The notes under the pieces are model-generated. The model was not told the origin of the DNA. It made no database searches and worked only from the letters and a program-made list of their open reading frames with translations. The position numbers and the translations under genes are program-made. This document shows positions 1 to 10,915 of a stretch of 64,000 nucleotides of DNA, piece by piece; the stretch's first letter is position 1; every line of letters starts with the position of its first letter. Origin of the DNA: Paroedura picta (lineage: Eukaryota; Chordata; Lepidosauria; Squamata; Gekkonidae); assembly GCF_049243985.1 (NCBI RefSeq), contig NC_135380.1, forward strand, positions 21,066,501-21,130,500. Direction: 5' to 3'.

Positions 1-190
1 GAAATAGAAATTCTAACCTACAAACAAAATTTTCATGTATGATTAATAAAGCTCCATCACCATTCAGAATATGAATACATACAGATTCCAGAATTTGAAC
101 AGCAAGCATCTAGCATTTGGCCTCTCTTGCCAGGAAAGCTCTCAGTCCTCTTGTTATCTCTGAAGCCTCCAAATGTTGTTCCATCTGCAG

Positions 191-311
191 GTCTCCTGGA
201 AGGACATTGCAGGCCTGGATGAAGTGGTCAGTGAACTTCATGACACAGTGATCCTGCCTTTCCAGCAGAGACACTTGTTTCATCACTCCAGGCTTTGCCA
301 ACCCCCAAGAG
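191..311 (+). CDS. ATAD1-like: ATAD1-like exon a (start of AAA domain)
   Basis: Acceptor CATCTGCAG before 191, donor GAG|GTACGC after 311. Encodes [16 protein letters not shown] through LCQPPRG. 121 nt, ends with one base of a Gly codon that exon b completes. Confidence 0.88.
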
Positions 312-3300
312 GTACGCCTTGGAGAAGAGCCAGTCAGAAATCACTAAATCCTTTTTCTCAAATTTGCCTCTTTTAAAAACCCCATTCAGAGCCCTCACTC
401 TGGCCATTTGGCATCAAGCTCAAAGGGTTCAAGACATTTTTGCGGGGCTGGTAAGTTTCAAAACTAGGATTTTTTTAAATGGCTAAGGGCTTCAAAAGAA
501 GAAGAGTTGGTTCTTACCCTGCTTTTCACTATCAGAAAGAGTCTCAAAGCAACTTACAATCGCCTTCTCTTCCTCTTCCCACAACAGACATCCTTATGAG
601 GTAGGTGGAGCTGAGAGAGTTCTGACAAGACTGCTCTGTGAGAACTGCACAATCAACGCTGTGACAAGCCCAAGGTCGTCCAGCTGGCTGTATGTGGGGG
701 AGCAAGTAGTCACACCCAGTTCATCAGACTAGTGGCCACTGTCCTTAACCACTATATTAAAGCCTCTCTGGACCTCCAGCAGGGTCTATTTCCATTAATT
801 TTCTAGATCCCAAGGAGTATTTATAGGCAAGAGAGGTGTGCAGCTCCTTACTTAATGGCAGCTTAATAAATGCTGAGGATTTTTCTGAAGATATTATTTT
901 CTCAAGCAGTTATGATAACTAGTTAGAAAGGGAAAAGGTGAAATTGTTTTGCAGTATGTCTGCATGGATACAGAATCAGGTCTGCATTTGCAATATAAAG
1001 AGTTTACTTCCGATACAATATAAAATGGAATGTTAGCATATCTTCTGTAGTAAACAGACAGTGAATGGGCATTGTTTCTTTAATAAAAAAGATAATATCT
1101 ATAGTTTCAGGTTTGGAATTTCTATTATAACAGAACTAAAGTAAATGAACATTCAATTTAAACATAATGAAAACTTCTTTAAAGAATATTTAAATAATAA
1201 ACATTCGATTTAACCCCACTATAGCCAAATTTATGAAATAGTATTTAAACTTAAATTTACTGTTTACACTTAAGCTTATTTAAACTTATCACATGAGTTT
1301 GAAGCAAGCAAACAAACCCTGTTGTTCCATTAAAGACTAAATTATCACATTTTAAATTATCAGCAGCCCCTGGAAAAAGAAACTAGGCATTTTGAACCAT
1401 GTAGGTGTTGAACTGAGCAAAAAGAAAAGAAAAAAATAGTAAATAAATAAATGATAGCATTACAGAAACACAATCCTGCTTTTTTTGCTGCTTACCTCAG
1501 AACGTAAGGAGTCAAATTATACCAGCTGCTGCTTATAGGTCACATTTGTATGTTAAGATTGTTGCAGCTTTCTTTAAATGTGCATTGAAGTCTTGTGTGA
1601 AGAATGCTCCTTTTTTACACAAGCAAAAAAGAAGAAAGAAAGCCAACCTGGCAAGGAAGGGGGGGGGGAGCAGAGACTAAATATTAATGAGTTTCTCCTT
1701 GCACTAGGTGTTTTGCTTTATGGTCCTCCTGGCTGTGGCAAAACCCTTCTTGCCAAAGCAACAGCCCAGGCATCGGGATGCAGGTTCATAAATCTGCAAG
1801 CATCTACCTTGACGGACAAATGGTATGGAGAGTCACAGAAGCTCACAGCTGCAGTTTTCTCCTTGGCAACCAAGATCCAACCCTGCATCATTTTCATAGA
1901 TGAAATTGGTAATTTCTGCATCCCTGCCTGCTGTTTCAGTTTCCTGATTATAGTTGTCTTTTTAATAGTTAACCAGGAAAAAAGTTAGATCTTTAGAGAA
2001 ATGGAGCACGTGGGTAAAGGGAGCTGCACCCTTTTCTGACTTGCTTCCTGTCTTCCCAAAATCTTGCCCTACAACCCCTATTTTCATATCCCAGCTTAGT
2101 TCTGGGAGCAGAATTTGACTAAGGAGAAAGTATCTTGGGTAAGGTGTCCAGATTGTCCCAGTTTTGGAGGGACATCTGGGGGTACCTGGCAAATTGTATT
2201 TATGTTGAAATTAAAAAATATATATTACAATACTAAGAGCCTCTTGTGTTGCAGAGTGGTAAGGCAGCAGAAATGTTGTTTAAAAGCTCTGCCCATGAGG
2301 CTGGGAGTTTGATCCCAGCAGCCAGCTCAAGGTTGACTCAGCCTTCCATCCTTCCGAGGTCGGTAAAATGAGTACCCAGCTTGCTGGGGGGTAAACGGTA
2401 ATGACTGGGGAAGGCACTGGCAAACCACCCCGTATTGAGTCTGCCATGAAAACGCTAGAGGGCGTCACCCCAAGGGTCAGACATGACTCGGTGCTTGCAC
2501 AGGGGATACCTTTACCTTTATTACAATACTATTTTTGCGTTCTATGTGTTCTATGAAACTTTTTGTTGCTCCATATAGACCAAATTTTTAATCAAGAACC
2601 CCCCTGGTCAATGGTGTCCCGCTTTACCAATGTTAAAATCTGGTCACCTTAACTTTGGGGGACAGACTATCACAAATGAGGGCAGGTTCAGGGCTTTTCT
2701 TCAAGTGTTATTTCCTCTCTTGTGGGCATGCATTGCCCCTACTTTTATGCAAGTGTTTTGCTCCCTCTAGTGATCACTTTGATATTTCATCACTGTATCT
2801 CCAGTTTATTTGTGAGCTTTTAAAACAGTATTCCACCGTTCTATAATGTTGTTATTATGTTAATATTATTGTTATCACCACGTTATTACAAATGGAGTCA
2901 CCTGTAATGTTCTTGTTTCATGTAAACCACCCTAAGCATGTGGGGAGGAGGGTATATAATAAACACAACAATAAACAAATACAGTATGGACACACAGGCG
3001 ACAAAAATAAGGCATGCAGAGAAAAATGTACTTTAGTAAATGTGCCCCTGCCACATACATGATTGGGGCACACCCAAGTTGAATTGCACAGTATTAAAAT
3101 GTAATGTGAGGGTGCTAGTCTTTTTAAAAATAATGTTACAGTCTGTTGCTAAAAATGGTAAATGGATATTTTGATGCAACTTTGCTGCATCTCAGCCACT
3201 CTGTCCCAATGCAATGCTGTGGTCTTTCTTTTCCTGGGGTCTTATTCAGGGGCTTCCTAGAAGTGCCATCGTTGTAAACCGAATGTTGTGCTAGGTCAGT

Positions 3301-6300
3301 GATAGTTTGATCAAGTTAAATCCTTCATGAGCAAGCATTTGCAAGATGCTGTGCAGGTCTGAAATGTGCTGATAATTGAGTCAAATAATAGGCATATGTA
3401 TGGAATTGAGGCAATAAGGATGGGCTGCAGCTGAGTGGGTGAGCACCGGATGTGCCTTTGCACACTTACATTAGTTCCTGATAACTTCTTTCTTAAAGAT
3501 GGCAGTCTTCATGCCTCTTGTTAGTGTTCGCTGGTTGCTAGACTTTTCATCTCTCTTGATAGATGCCTTCCTGCGGAAACACTCTGATGCTGATCATGAA
3601 ACCACAGCTATGATGAAGGCAGAGTTCATGAGCCTTTGGGATGGGCTGGAAACTGGACCCAATTGCCAGGTACCACATCCCAGGAAGCTGTTGGTTGAGT
3701 TGACATGAAGCTAGCCAGAGCTAGGTGACTGAATATGCACATGGAAGTTTTGTGCACACTTTCCTCCATCAGCTGCAATTTCCCCTGCCTTTTCCTCTGT
3801 TGCACCAGTTGAGAGCTTTTTGAAGTCTTTAAAAGAACCTTGAAACTGATATTAAGCAATATTTAAAAATAGGGACAAAAACCTCTTAGCTCCTCTGAAT
3901 TCCTAACCTTTTTTAAAGTTTGAGAATACAGAGGAACTGGTAGATCGCAGCAATTGATAATAACATTATTGCACAATTACAATTTCAATTAAAAGGGGGG
4001 AAAAAAACCTCTTTGATGCTGTGGCAGGGAAAATGGGAGACCACAGAAGGCTGATGGTGCTAATAGGGGAGGGATCTTTGAAAACATGCTCCTTCCCAAT
4101 CAGATGGCTTGCTAAAGGCTTTGAAGTGTGTTTGTTCTGGAAAGACTGTACCAAACCATGTTTAAGAAAGGATGTACAAAAGGCAGGGGAAACAACTAAA
4201 CGGTCCAGTAGAGAAAAACATCATGCGGATGCTTAAAAAACACACAAACAAACCAAGCAAAAACAATGCAGTTCAGAAGCCAAGGCAAAGAAAAACCTCC
4301 ATGTGGACCTAGCTCTAGTTTAATATGACACATTTTTAAGGGTATTTAATATACGCATTTTCCAGAACTTAATGTCTCTTCTAGGATAGTCCTCCCTATT
4401 ACACATGCATCATCTTAGAAAAAGGAAATATGTTTTTCTTCAAAAGTATCCATCATAGTTTCAGTCTGCCCTTTTTCTAAGGAGCTCAGGTGAGGATGCA
4501 TGGTTCTCTTCTCTCCACTGTATCCTCATAAACAGAGCTAATTTCCCTTAAGAAGTAGGCATAGCCGAGAGCCTCATAATACGAAAGGCCTCTTAATTTT
4601 TTGTAAAAGGTTAAAACGTTCCCAGCTAAATCCCACAGCCAGTGCTGCCTGAGACTCAGACTGACCACTTCACCAATCACTTGGGCAGCTGAGAGAGGCA
4701 GAACAAATGAGGAGGAAGGTTTGTGAAGGTAAAAAAATATTGTTTTCATTGCGTGGTGTTTCCTAAACTGACTTCCAACAAGAGTCTTGTAGTGTTATAA
4801 CCCAGTGGTCTTCCCAGCAAGTTTGTGAGGTGGGTCAGATTGAATGACTGGCCCAGGGTGATCTCCCTGTATCCCAGCAGATCTCCTAACAACAGAGATC
4901 TGTTTTCCTGGTTAAAGTAGCTGCTTTGGAAGGTGGATTGAAGAAGGGCCCCTCTTCAATCCCCGCCCCATCAGGCTCTACCCCCAAAACCTCCAGGAAT
5001 TTCCCAACCCAGCATTGGTAATCCTACTCCTTCCTTTGCCCCCTGTCCACACAGCCAGTCATGAGGGTGAAATGCCCTCCCAGGCCAGGTTCCCTCACCC
5101 TTTTGAAGGAGGCCTGGTGCACTGCACATGCCCCACGGTTTGCTTCAGCTTCATATGGGAACTCCAGTTCTCACAAGGGGCCAAGTTCCAGCCCTAAAAC
5201 CATCATATTAGTGGTGAGTCAGAGAGCCACTGTGATGTTGAGGTTAGACTGAGTGGTTGGGTTACAACTGGGGGAGAGATCAGTATACAAATCCTCATTT
5301 TCAGCCACTGCCTGAGCTTTACAGCTGAATCGGGGTCCGTATACATATTTCTATCATCCTAGTCTAACACTCTAACCACAATGGCCTTAACAAAAGCCTT
5401 TTGTTATATTCACATACAAGCACATGCAAACTGAATGAATTAATCCATCAATGAAATCTGCAGTCAATCAACTACCATTTCTTTTATAAAGTGACAGTCT
5501 AACTACCTGATTTGTTGCATTTCAGGTGATGGTGCTGGGAGCAAGCAATAGGCCCCAAGATATGGCTCCTGCCATCCTACGGAGGATGCCCACAACCTTC
5601 CAGATTAGTCTGCCTGTAAGTATATTGCATTGCTCTTCCCTTAAATCCAGTCCACATCCATACCACCTATTACCCCCTCCTCAATACAGACTAAAGCCTG
5701 TAGTCCAGTATTGTTTGCAAGGCTCAGAATCAAAAATGTTTCCTTCAAATGGTTTATTTTAACTCTAAGTTCCCCTAAAAATCTGCCTTATTTATTTATT
5801 CTTTGATTTATATACTGCCGGTCTCTGCATTATCTTTACAATAAAATTGTAAAAACACAGAACCCTTAAAGTCCCCCGCACATAAAACACAGTAAAGATG
5901 ACTATTAGTTGGAGTTAACCCCCCGTCTACTCCCCCCACCCTAGTCCAGCTAGCAGTCTGGAGCTCTTTCCTTAGTAGCAGGGGACATGTTCTTACCAGC
6001 TCTTTCCCTCAGATTAAACAGATGAATTGGTCATCCTGCTATAAGCAAATAATAGGGAGAACCCCTTAAGAATAAAAACAAAATAAAAACAAACAGTTCC
6101 ACATATCTGGGCCCCCAACTAGAAAAACAAGACAAATCAGGATAAAAATAATTCCAAGTGTCAGAGAAAGCCCACCAAGACTGACAGTTCTAAGGACAAG
6201 ATCATACCTTCACTTCAAGGGATAGTAGTCAAGATGCATTTTTAAAAACTTCACATATGCAGGATGAGGTAGTAGAATGGCCAAGACCACTTCAAACTAC

Positions 6301-9300
6301 AGCAAATGGACTCTTAGTTTGTGTGTTCCTTTTCATAGAATGACAAATCCATGCAATAGTTAGGCAGAGAGAAAGCCCCCTTCCCCTCACGCTGGTATTC
6401 TGTTTGCAGGGAGTTTATATTTATTTACTTTTTATACTCTTCATGTCCCTCCATCTGTAGTATTGAAATCTGTTCTTGTTTCTTTCTCCCACACCCCCTA
6501 AGCAAGCCTAATTAGGCTTACTTGGTGTAATAACATGACAAGTGGAATTCTGAGAACAGTTAATGAAAGATAACCATTGGGAGGCCTATGAGCAATAACT
6601 GTTTCTGCACAGGAGGGGCTCTGTTTAGTTATCACAACCCTTTCAATAGGCTCAGCTACAGCAAGTTTACTCTCAAGTAGAACAACAAAACACAACACAG
6701 ACCAAATATAGGTTTCTGAATACTCTTAAGACTGCAGCAAAAATATCAGCTTATTTTCTCAGTCTCGCTGTCCTATGCTCTTTTCTGTCTTCTCCCAGAC
6801 ACAGAAGCAACGGCAGGATATTCTGAAACTCATTTTGTCTGGAGAAAAGGTGAATCTTGCTCCTCCTCTATTCCCCCTTTTCTGCTTCCCCTTTCTGTTT
6901 CAGAGCTGTAGCTTCACCAGACAGAACAGTACGTGAGATAAACCATTAGCTAGATTAGTTTTAAAGCTGCACATGTTAAAATACAAAAAATGATAGAATA
7001 AAAAATGACAAATAACTTCCAGTTATTTAATATCATTCAAACAAAGCTCAGGTGCCAACACTAAAAAAAGGAAAAGTCCCTCGGGGTTCAAATAACCCAG
7101 CCTTTAAAGGAATCCAGGGAACTTAAGCCTGAAAAAAAAACTTCCTTCACAAACAAAATGTGACTGAGACTTTTGCTAAAGATTGCGCTCTCCTCTCACA
7201 GAACTATGTTTCTCAAAGTCCCCAGCAGAGAGGGACTATCTCTGGAATCTAAACCCTTAAGATCACATTGCTTGTTGTTTTGTAGCTGTTGAGAGCATAA
7301 AGGCTGCAGGAGGAGGAAGAAGGGCCAAAAAAAAAAAAAAAACCCAAACCCTTATGATAAGCTTTTCGTGCCTTAGAAGGCAGAACAGGGAAGCAGGAAG
7401 ATCCCAACTTCTGATAGGTGTTACAGAGTCGTGACAGTGCAGGGAGAAAGTGTGAGCCAGCCATTATAACTGAAGGGAACTTTGCTCTTGGAACAGCTAA
7501 GCAATGCTGTGAGCCTGAAGGACATTGCTGAGAAAACAAATGGTTACTCGGGCAGTGACCTGCGAGAATTGTGCCGGGATGCTGCCATGTACAGAGTACG
7601 TGATTACGTTCGCAAGCAGCAGATGAAGCAGATTGCCCAGATGCTCTGTGACAGAGAGGGCGAGGATGACAGGTGAGCCTTTGTTCATCCCCCACCCCTT
7701 CTCTCTTTACACTTACTGGCACTGTCACCAGCAGCCGCTGGACTCCAATTCCCTAAGTCCATCAGCTTTTGACACCATGAAATATGTGACTAGGCCTTTT
7801 CCAAGTCAAGCCTCGTTCCCTAGGGCAATTGCAGATTTCCAAGTGAACATGGTAGGAGGTCAAGCTGTTGTTTCATCTTGGCAATGAAGCAAAATTAGCA
7901 TGGGAAGAAACTGAAGCAAGGATTCTTCTTCCATGGCCCATGCTTTCAGCATCGCCACATGGAAAGAGCCATGATGCACTATGGGAGGTAATCTGTTTTA
8001 CAATTCTCAGGCTCTATCCCCACTCACTGTAAAAAGGGCCTCAGGGGCTAGAAAAGTCTTGGGCTGTATCAACAGAGGTATCTCATCAGAACCACATAGT
8101 CCCACTGTATACTGCATTGGTCAGACCCCACCTGGAGTACTCTGTGCAGTTCTCGAGGCCTCACTTCAAGGGTGTGGACAAAATTGAGAGGGTTCAGAGT
8201 GGCTAGAATGATCTGAGGCCTGGGGACCTATGAGGAAAGGCTGAGGGATTTGGGAGTGTTCAGCCTGGAGGAGGTTGAGAGGGGACAGGATTGCTGTCTT
8301 GAAGTATTTGAAAGGTTGTGACTTAGAGGAGGGCAGGAAGCGGTTCCTGTTGGCTTTTAAGTACATGTAGAATGGGGAAAATTTTCAATTGGAGTAGTTC
8401 AACAGTGGAATCAGCTGCCTAAGAAGGTGGTGAGCTCTCCCTCACCGGCAGTCTTCAAGCAGCAGCTGGACAGATACTTATCCTGGATGCTTTAGGCTGA
8501 TTCTGCATTGAGCAAGGGGTTGGACTAAATGGCCTGTATGGCCCCTTCCAACTCTGTGATTCTATGATCTTTTTCTGCCCTTGATGCCGGAGAGCCATTG
8601 CCAATCAGAGTAGAAACACTGAGCTAAGTGGGCCAATGAAGCAGCTCCATAAGAACAGAGGTGAATAGGGTACAGCAAAGTTGGGTATTGCTTCCTGAAG
8701 TAGATGGTTTACATCTTGGCTTCTCCACTTCTCTTACTGATATCTTGAAGAGCTGTTACCAACCATAAGAAACAACAAAGAAATAGGTGAACACAAGGCT
8801 GCATTTACCTGTAACTGTTGTTCATTGAGTGGCTTTCTGTGCAAGCACACATGGGACTGTGCTTTCATGAGCAAGCCTGTGAAGCACAGACCCATGTGGG
8901 ACAGCACAGAAGCCACCAAGATGAACCAGTGTAACCATTCAGGTTACAATGGCTTGATATGCCTTCTAGCCCAAGAATTTCTAACCGATCCCTTACTGGC
9001 TTGGCTTGCAAGAACATGATAACTGCTCTTGAAATTAATGAGATAGTCACATAATTACACTGCCACTTCTTTTCTACTCTGCAGTTCTAAAAATGGCACA
9101 TATTCGAACAGGGTGTGGGTAGATGCTGCAGCTGCAATGAAGGGCATTAGCAAAAACACCCCCTCCCACGAATGCAAAACACTCATGGTAAAGAAAATTC
9201 AGGAAGCTGAAAAGGTGTCCCATGAGCCCTACATGTTTTTCCTTTTGTGTCTGTGTGTGTCCAGTGACCTGGAAGAGGAACGGCTACGGCCACTTACCCA

Positions 9301-9391
9301 GCTCGACCTTTTGCTTGCCCTGGAGAAGATGAAGGAGTCCAAGGGAGCTGCAACTGCCACGTCAGCTCTGAGAGAACTTGCTTTAGATTGA
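191..9391 (+). CDS. ATAD1-like: ATAD1/Msp1-like AAA ATPase, 3' seven exons (5' end outside window)
   Basis: Outer-mitochondrial-membrane AAA ATPase family (ATAD1/Msp1), known to pull mislocalised tail-anchored proteins out of membranes. Seven exons join in frame: 191-311, 1708-1908, 3563-3669, 5526-5615, 6799-6849, 7497-7672 and 9265-9391, giving 290 residues and a TGA stop. Seen: [16 protein letters not shown] at the start of the AAA module, Walker A GPPGCGKT (1722-1745), pore-loop KWYGESQK, Walker B IIFIDEID split across exons 2 and 3, sensor-1 region GASNRPQD, arginine-finger region ILRRMPT, sensor-2 region [15 protein letters not shown] and a C-terminus ending in LALD (human ATAD1 ends CLD). 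The N-terminal membrane helix exons must lie left of base 1. From memory the match to human ATAD1 is roughly 65-70%, lower than expected for a reptile ortholog, so a paralog is inferred. The segment between YVRKQQ and the C-terminal helix is about 15 residues longer than in human ATAD1. All junctions are GT-AG. Possible polyA signal AATAAA at 9625. Confidence 0.9.
312..1707 (+). other. ATAD1-like intron a; repeat content
   Basis: Contains an antisense Sauria-type SINE at 495-769. The rest is AT-rich unique sequence with no recognisable feature. Confidence 0.7.
495..769 (-). repeat. Sauria-type tRNA SINE (antisense)
   Basis: Starts with the reverse complement of the AACCAACTCTTCTTCTT tail and ends with the reverse complement of a GTGGTTAA tRNA-like head; the middle holds the family's CCCACAACAGACATCC segment. 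Diverged copy. Confidence 0.75.
1708..1908 (+). CDS. ATAD1-like: ATAD1-like exon b (Walker A and most of Walker B)
   Basis: Acceptor TTGCACTAG, donor ATTG|GTAATT. Encodes [20 protein letters not shown] through FIDEI. 201 nt; the upstream in-frame extension is intronic and not coding. Confidence 0.92.
2140..2651 (-). mobile_element. hAT-type MITE split by a SINE
   Basis: Termini TAAGGTGTCCAG and CTGGTCACCTTA are inverted repeats. The flanking 8-mers ATCTTGGG (2132-2139) and ACTTTGGG (2652-2659) look like an aged target duplication. The body matches the MITE at 34912-35121 in reverse orientation. A SINE with its own 12-bp duplication is inserted at 2236. Confidence 0.75.
2236..2519 (+). repeat. 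tRNA-derived squamate SINE (GAGCCTCTTGTG family), nested
   Basis: Begins GAGCCTCTTGTG, has a box-B-like GAGTTTGATCCC, then the shared body ending ACCTTTACCTTT. Perfect 12-bp duplication ATTACAATACTA at 2224-2235 and 2520-2531. About 90% similar by eye to copies at 17055 and 32479. I am unsure of its formal family name. Confidence 0.85.
3563..3669 (+). CDS. ATAD1-like: ATAD1-like exon c
   Basis: Acceptor TCTTGATAG, donor GCCAG|GTACCA. Encodes [20 protein letters not shown] through TGPNCQ, completing Walker B with its first Asp. 107 nt. Confidence 0.9.
4940..5026 (-). mobile_element. Fragment of GGGTTGCCAAC hAT-type MITE
   Basis: Resembles the reverse complement of the left end of the element at 44815-45006: CCTCCAGGAATTTCCCAACC followed by GGTAATCCTA. 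Confidence 0.55.
5526..5615 (+). CDS. ATAD1-like: ATAD1-like exon d (sensor 1, arginine finger)
   Basis: Acceptor CATTTCAG, donor CCT|GTAAGT. Encodes [20 protein letters not shown] then [10 protein letters not shown]. 90 nt, phase 0 on both sides. Confidence 0.9.
5795..5860. repeat. LINE 3'-end fragment (TTTATATACTGCCG)
   Basis: Short stretch with the TTATTTATT...TTTATATACTGCC signature of reptile L2/CR1 3' ends; similar bits lie at 6418, 11719, 16425 and 40018. Confidence 0.5.
6799..6849 (+). CDS. ATAD1-like: ATAD1-like exon e (51 nt microexon-like)
   Basis: Acceptor TTCTCCCAG, donor AAAAG|GTGAAT. Encodes [17 protein letters not shown], matching the ALKQREAILKLILKNE segment of ATAD1. Confidence 0.85.
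7497..7672 (+). CDS. ATAD1-like: ATAD1-like exon f (AAA lid, sensor 2)
   Basis: Acceptor TTGGAACAG, donor GACAG|GTGAGC. Encodes [20 protein letters not shown] and onward through DREGEDD. Contains [13 protein letters not shown]. Confidence 0.9.
8050..8577 (+). mobile_element. CR1 LINE 3' end (sense)
   Basis: Shows the hallmark CR1 3' region (GGAGTACTCTGTGCAGTTCT, CAGCCTGGAGGAGGTTGAGA) and ends CCAACTCTGTGATTCTATGA, the classic CR1 terminus. 5'-truncated; sits in the last ATAD1-like intron. Confidence 0.9.
9265..9391 (+). CDS. ATAD1-like: ATAD1-like terminal exon
   Basis: Acceptor GTGTGTCCAG. The first base completes a Ser codon, then [41 protein letters not shown] and TGA. The family C-terminal helix is LxxAIEKMKxSK. 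Confidence 0.88.
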
Positions 9392-9941
9392 ACACCTGGC
9401 CTGCTAAGCCTTTATTCTGAAGATCATCAAACCCCATGTCATGATTCCCTGCTTTTTTACTAGCTTGGAAGCAAAGGGTGAAGTGGAGACTGGCTGTACA
9501 AATGGGAGGCGGGGAAGGAAACTGAGCTGAAGCACATCGATGTGATGGGGGGTGGGATGGAAGTGAAGGACACGTGTGGGAAGGGAGGAAGGTTTTATAT
9601 GAAATGAAAGGGGTTGGAGGAGTTAATAAAGAGGAAGGGAAAAATACACACACACACACCAAAAATGGCACAACTTTCCTTTACGGGAGAGAGCCACTAA
9701 GTGCAAAACAGCAAAGAAAAATCACCAGTAAAAAGAGGGATTCATTAATTCCTACAGTGAGTAACCAACTGCATATATGAAGTTGTAGAACTAGAAATAA
9801 AAAGGACAAAATTAAAGCATACTGCTGGATCTGCTTCTCTTTCAAGTTTACTGGTTCTCTTCCACTGGGTCTCTCATTCAAAGAAGCTACAGTAATAGAT
9901 CATTCCTTTGGCAGTTTGGTCTTTAAGCAGTAAGGTTATGA

Positions 9942-10110
9942 AACAGAATCACACAGAGCTGGAAGAGACCACAGGAGGCCATCCAGTCCAGCCCCCCACC
10001 TTCTCAGGAACAAAAACCACACACTCCTGACAGCTCATCCAATCTCCTCCTAAAAACTTCCTCCACCACCCTCAGAGGCAGCATATTCCATCTATAAACA
10101 GCCCTCACTG
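9942..10110 (-). mobile_element. CR1 LINE 3' end (antisense)
   Basis: Starts ACAGAATCACACAGAGCTGG, the reverse complement of a CR1 terminus, and continues with the family's CATCCAGTCCAGCCCCC. Confidence 0.8.
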
Positions 10111-10326
10111 CCAAGATGTTTAAATTACAGAAATGGAAAAACCTGAAACTTTTTTTATCAAAACAAGAGAAGGCTGATGGGAGGGGTTGGTGCTTGCTGA
10201 ATTCAGAAACTGTCAAAAAACAGCTTAAATCAATTTGCAGATGGATTGAAAAGTAAACAGAGTCATACACTGGGTCCACAAAGACCACTACTGTGGCAAT
10301 TCAGCACACTTCATTGAGGTAAGCCT

Positions 10327-10539
10327 ATGCCCCTACAAACTGGGAAGGGGAGTTTTATCACATACCCGATGCCAGTGAATGGCAAACAAGTTGTCTGTGT
10401 GGAATACAACGAGATCAGACAAAGACCATCCAAGGACTACACCAACACACACAAAGGACTGGCTCGACCCACTCCAACTCTCTTTATGACATCGAAGTCA
10501 GTGAATCTTACTGCTGCCAAAATTCCAGCTGGTTTCTAA
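10327..10539 (+). CDS. Unidentified small ORF (70 aa)
   Basis: ORF encoding a 70-residue product with a basic, Thr/Ser/Pro-rich C-terminal half containing HKGLARPTPTLF and ending KIPAGF. An in-frame stop at 10315 makes the first ATG at 10327. I do not recognise it. The polar, repeat-free composition looks protein-like, and it lies 43 bases upstream of a strong donor (10583) that may belong to the profilin transcript. It could be a last exon, an upstream ORF or chance. Confidence 0.3.
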   Translation: MPLQTGKGSFITYPMPVNGKQVVCVEYNEIRQRPSKDYTNTHKGLARPTPTLFMTSKSVNLTAAKIPAGF

Positions 10540-10582
10540 AGTGAAGTCTGTGAAAAGATGCCAAACTTTCAGTAGCTACAAG
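10540..10582 (+). other. Possible noncoding 5' exon end of the profilin gene
   Basis: CTACAAG|GTGAGT at 10582/10583 is a near-consensus donor, and TCTTCTGAATAG before 10874 is a matching acceptor 42 bases upstream of the profilin ATG. An intron of about 291 bp is inferred; the 5' limit of the exon is unknown. Confidence 0.4.
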
Positions 10583-10915
10583 GTGAGTTATTGAGGAGAC
10601 TACTGAAGGATCTTGGGAATCCAGACGCCTCCACTTGGAGCTGCCCTTGGAAATAGTTGCCAGCATTGGAAAGAAACGCCCTTATGAGCATCAGCATCCT
10701 CACTTATTAACTTGAAATAATTCTTTTGTGACCGCACATTGTGCGATGGACAAAAAGCTAATTTCACAGATTCTGTTCATCTGTCCAAATTGGAGATTAT
10801 AAGAGTGTAACATTAGCTTAATATCCACTGGGAAACTCAAAGGAAAATTTGTCTTCTTCCCTCTTCTGAATAGGTTGCAGGGTGGATTTAACTGCAAAGC
10901 CTTATTGACCACCAG

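Larger units (their letters stand above)
9392..10873. other. Intergenic: ATAD1-like 3' UTR to profilin gene
   Basis: Probable ATAD1-like 3' UTR with AATAAA at 9625-9630 and a short (CA)n near 9645. Then an antisense CR1 end (9942-10110), an unidentified ORF (10327-10539) and a good splice donor AAG|GTGAGT at 10582/10583. Confidence 0.6.

Noticed and set aside
7249-7728. 159-aa minus-strand ORF
   Set aside because: Antisense to the ATAD1-like exon f and its introns; low-complexity tracts and no domain.
8820-8935. Possible inverted repeat (CACACATGGGACTGTGC and GCACAGACCCATGTG)
   Set aside because: Imperfect, no target duplication or sister copy found by eye.
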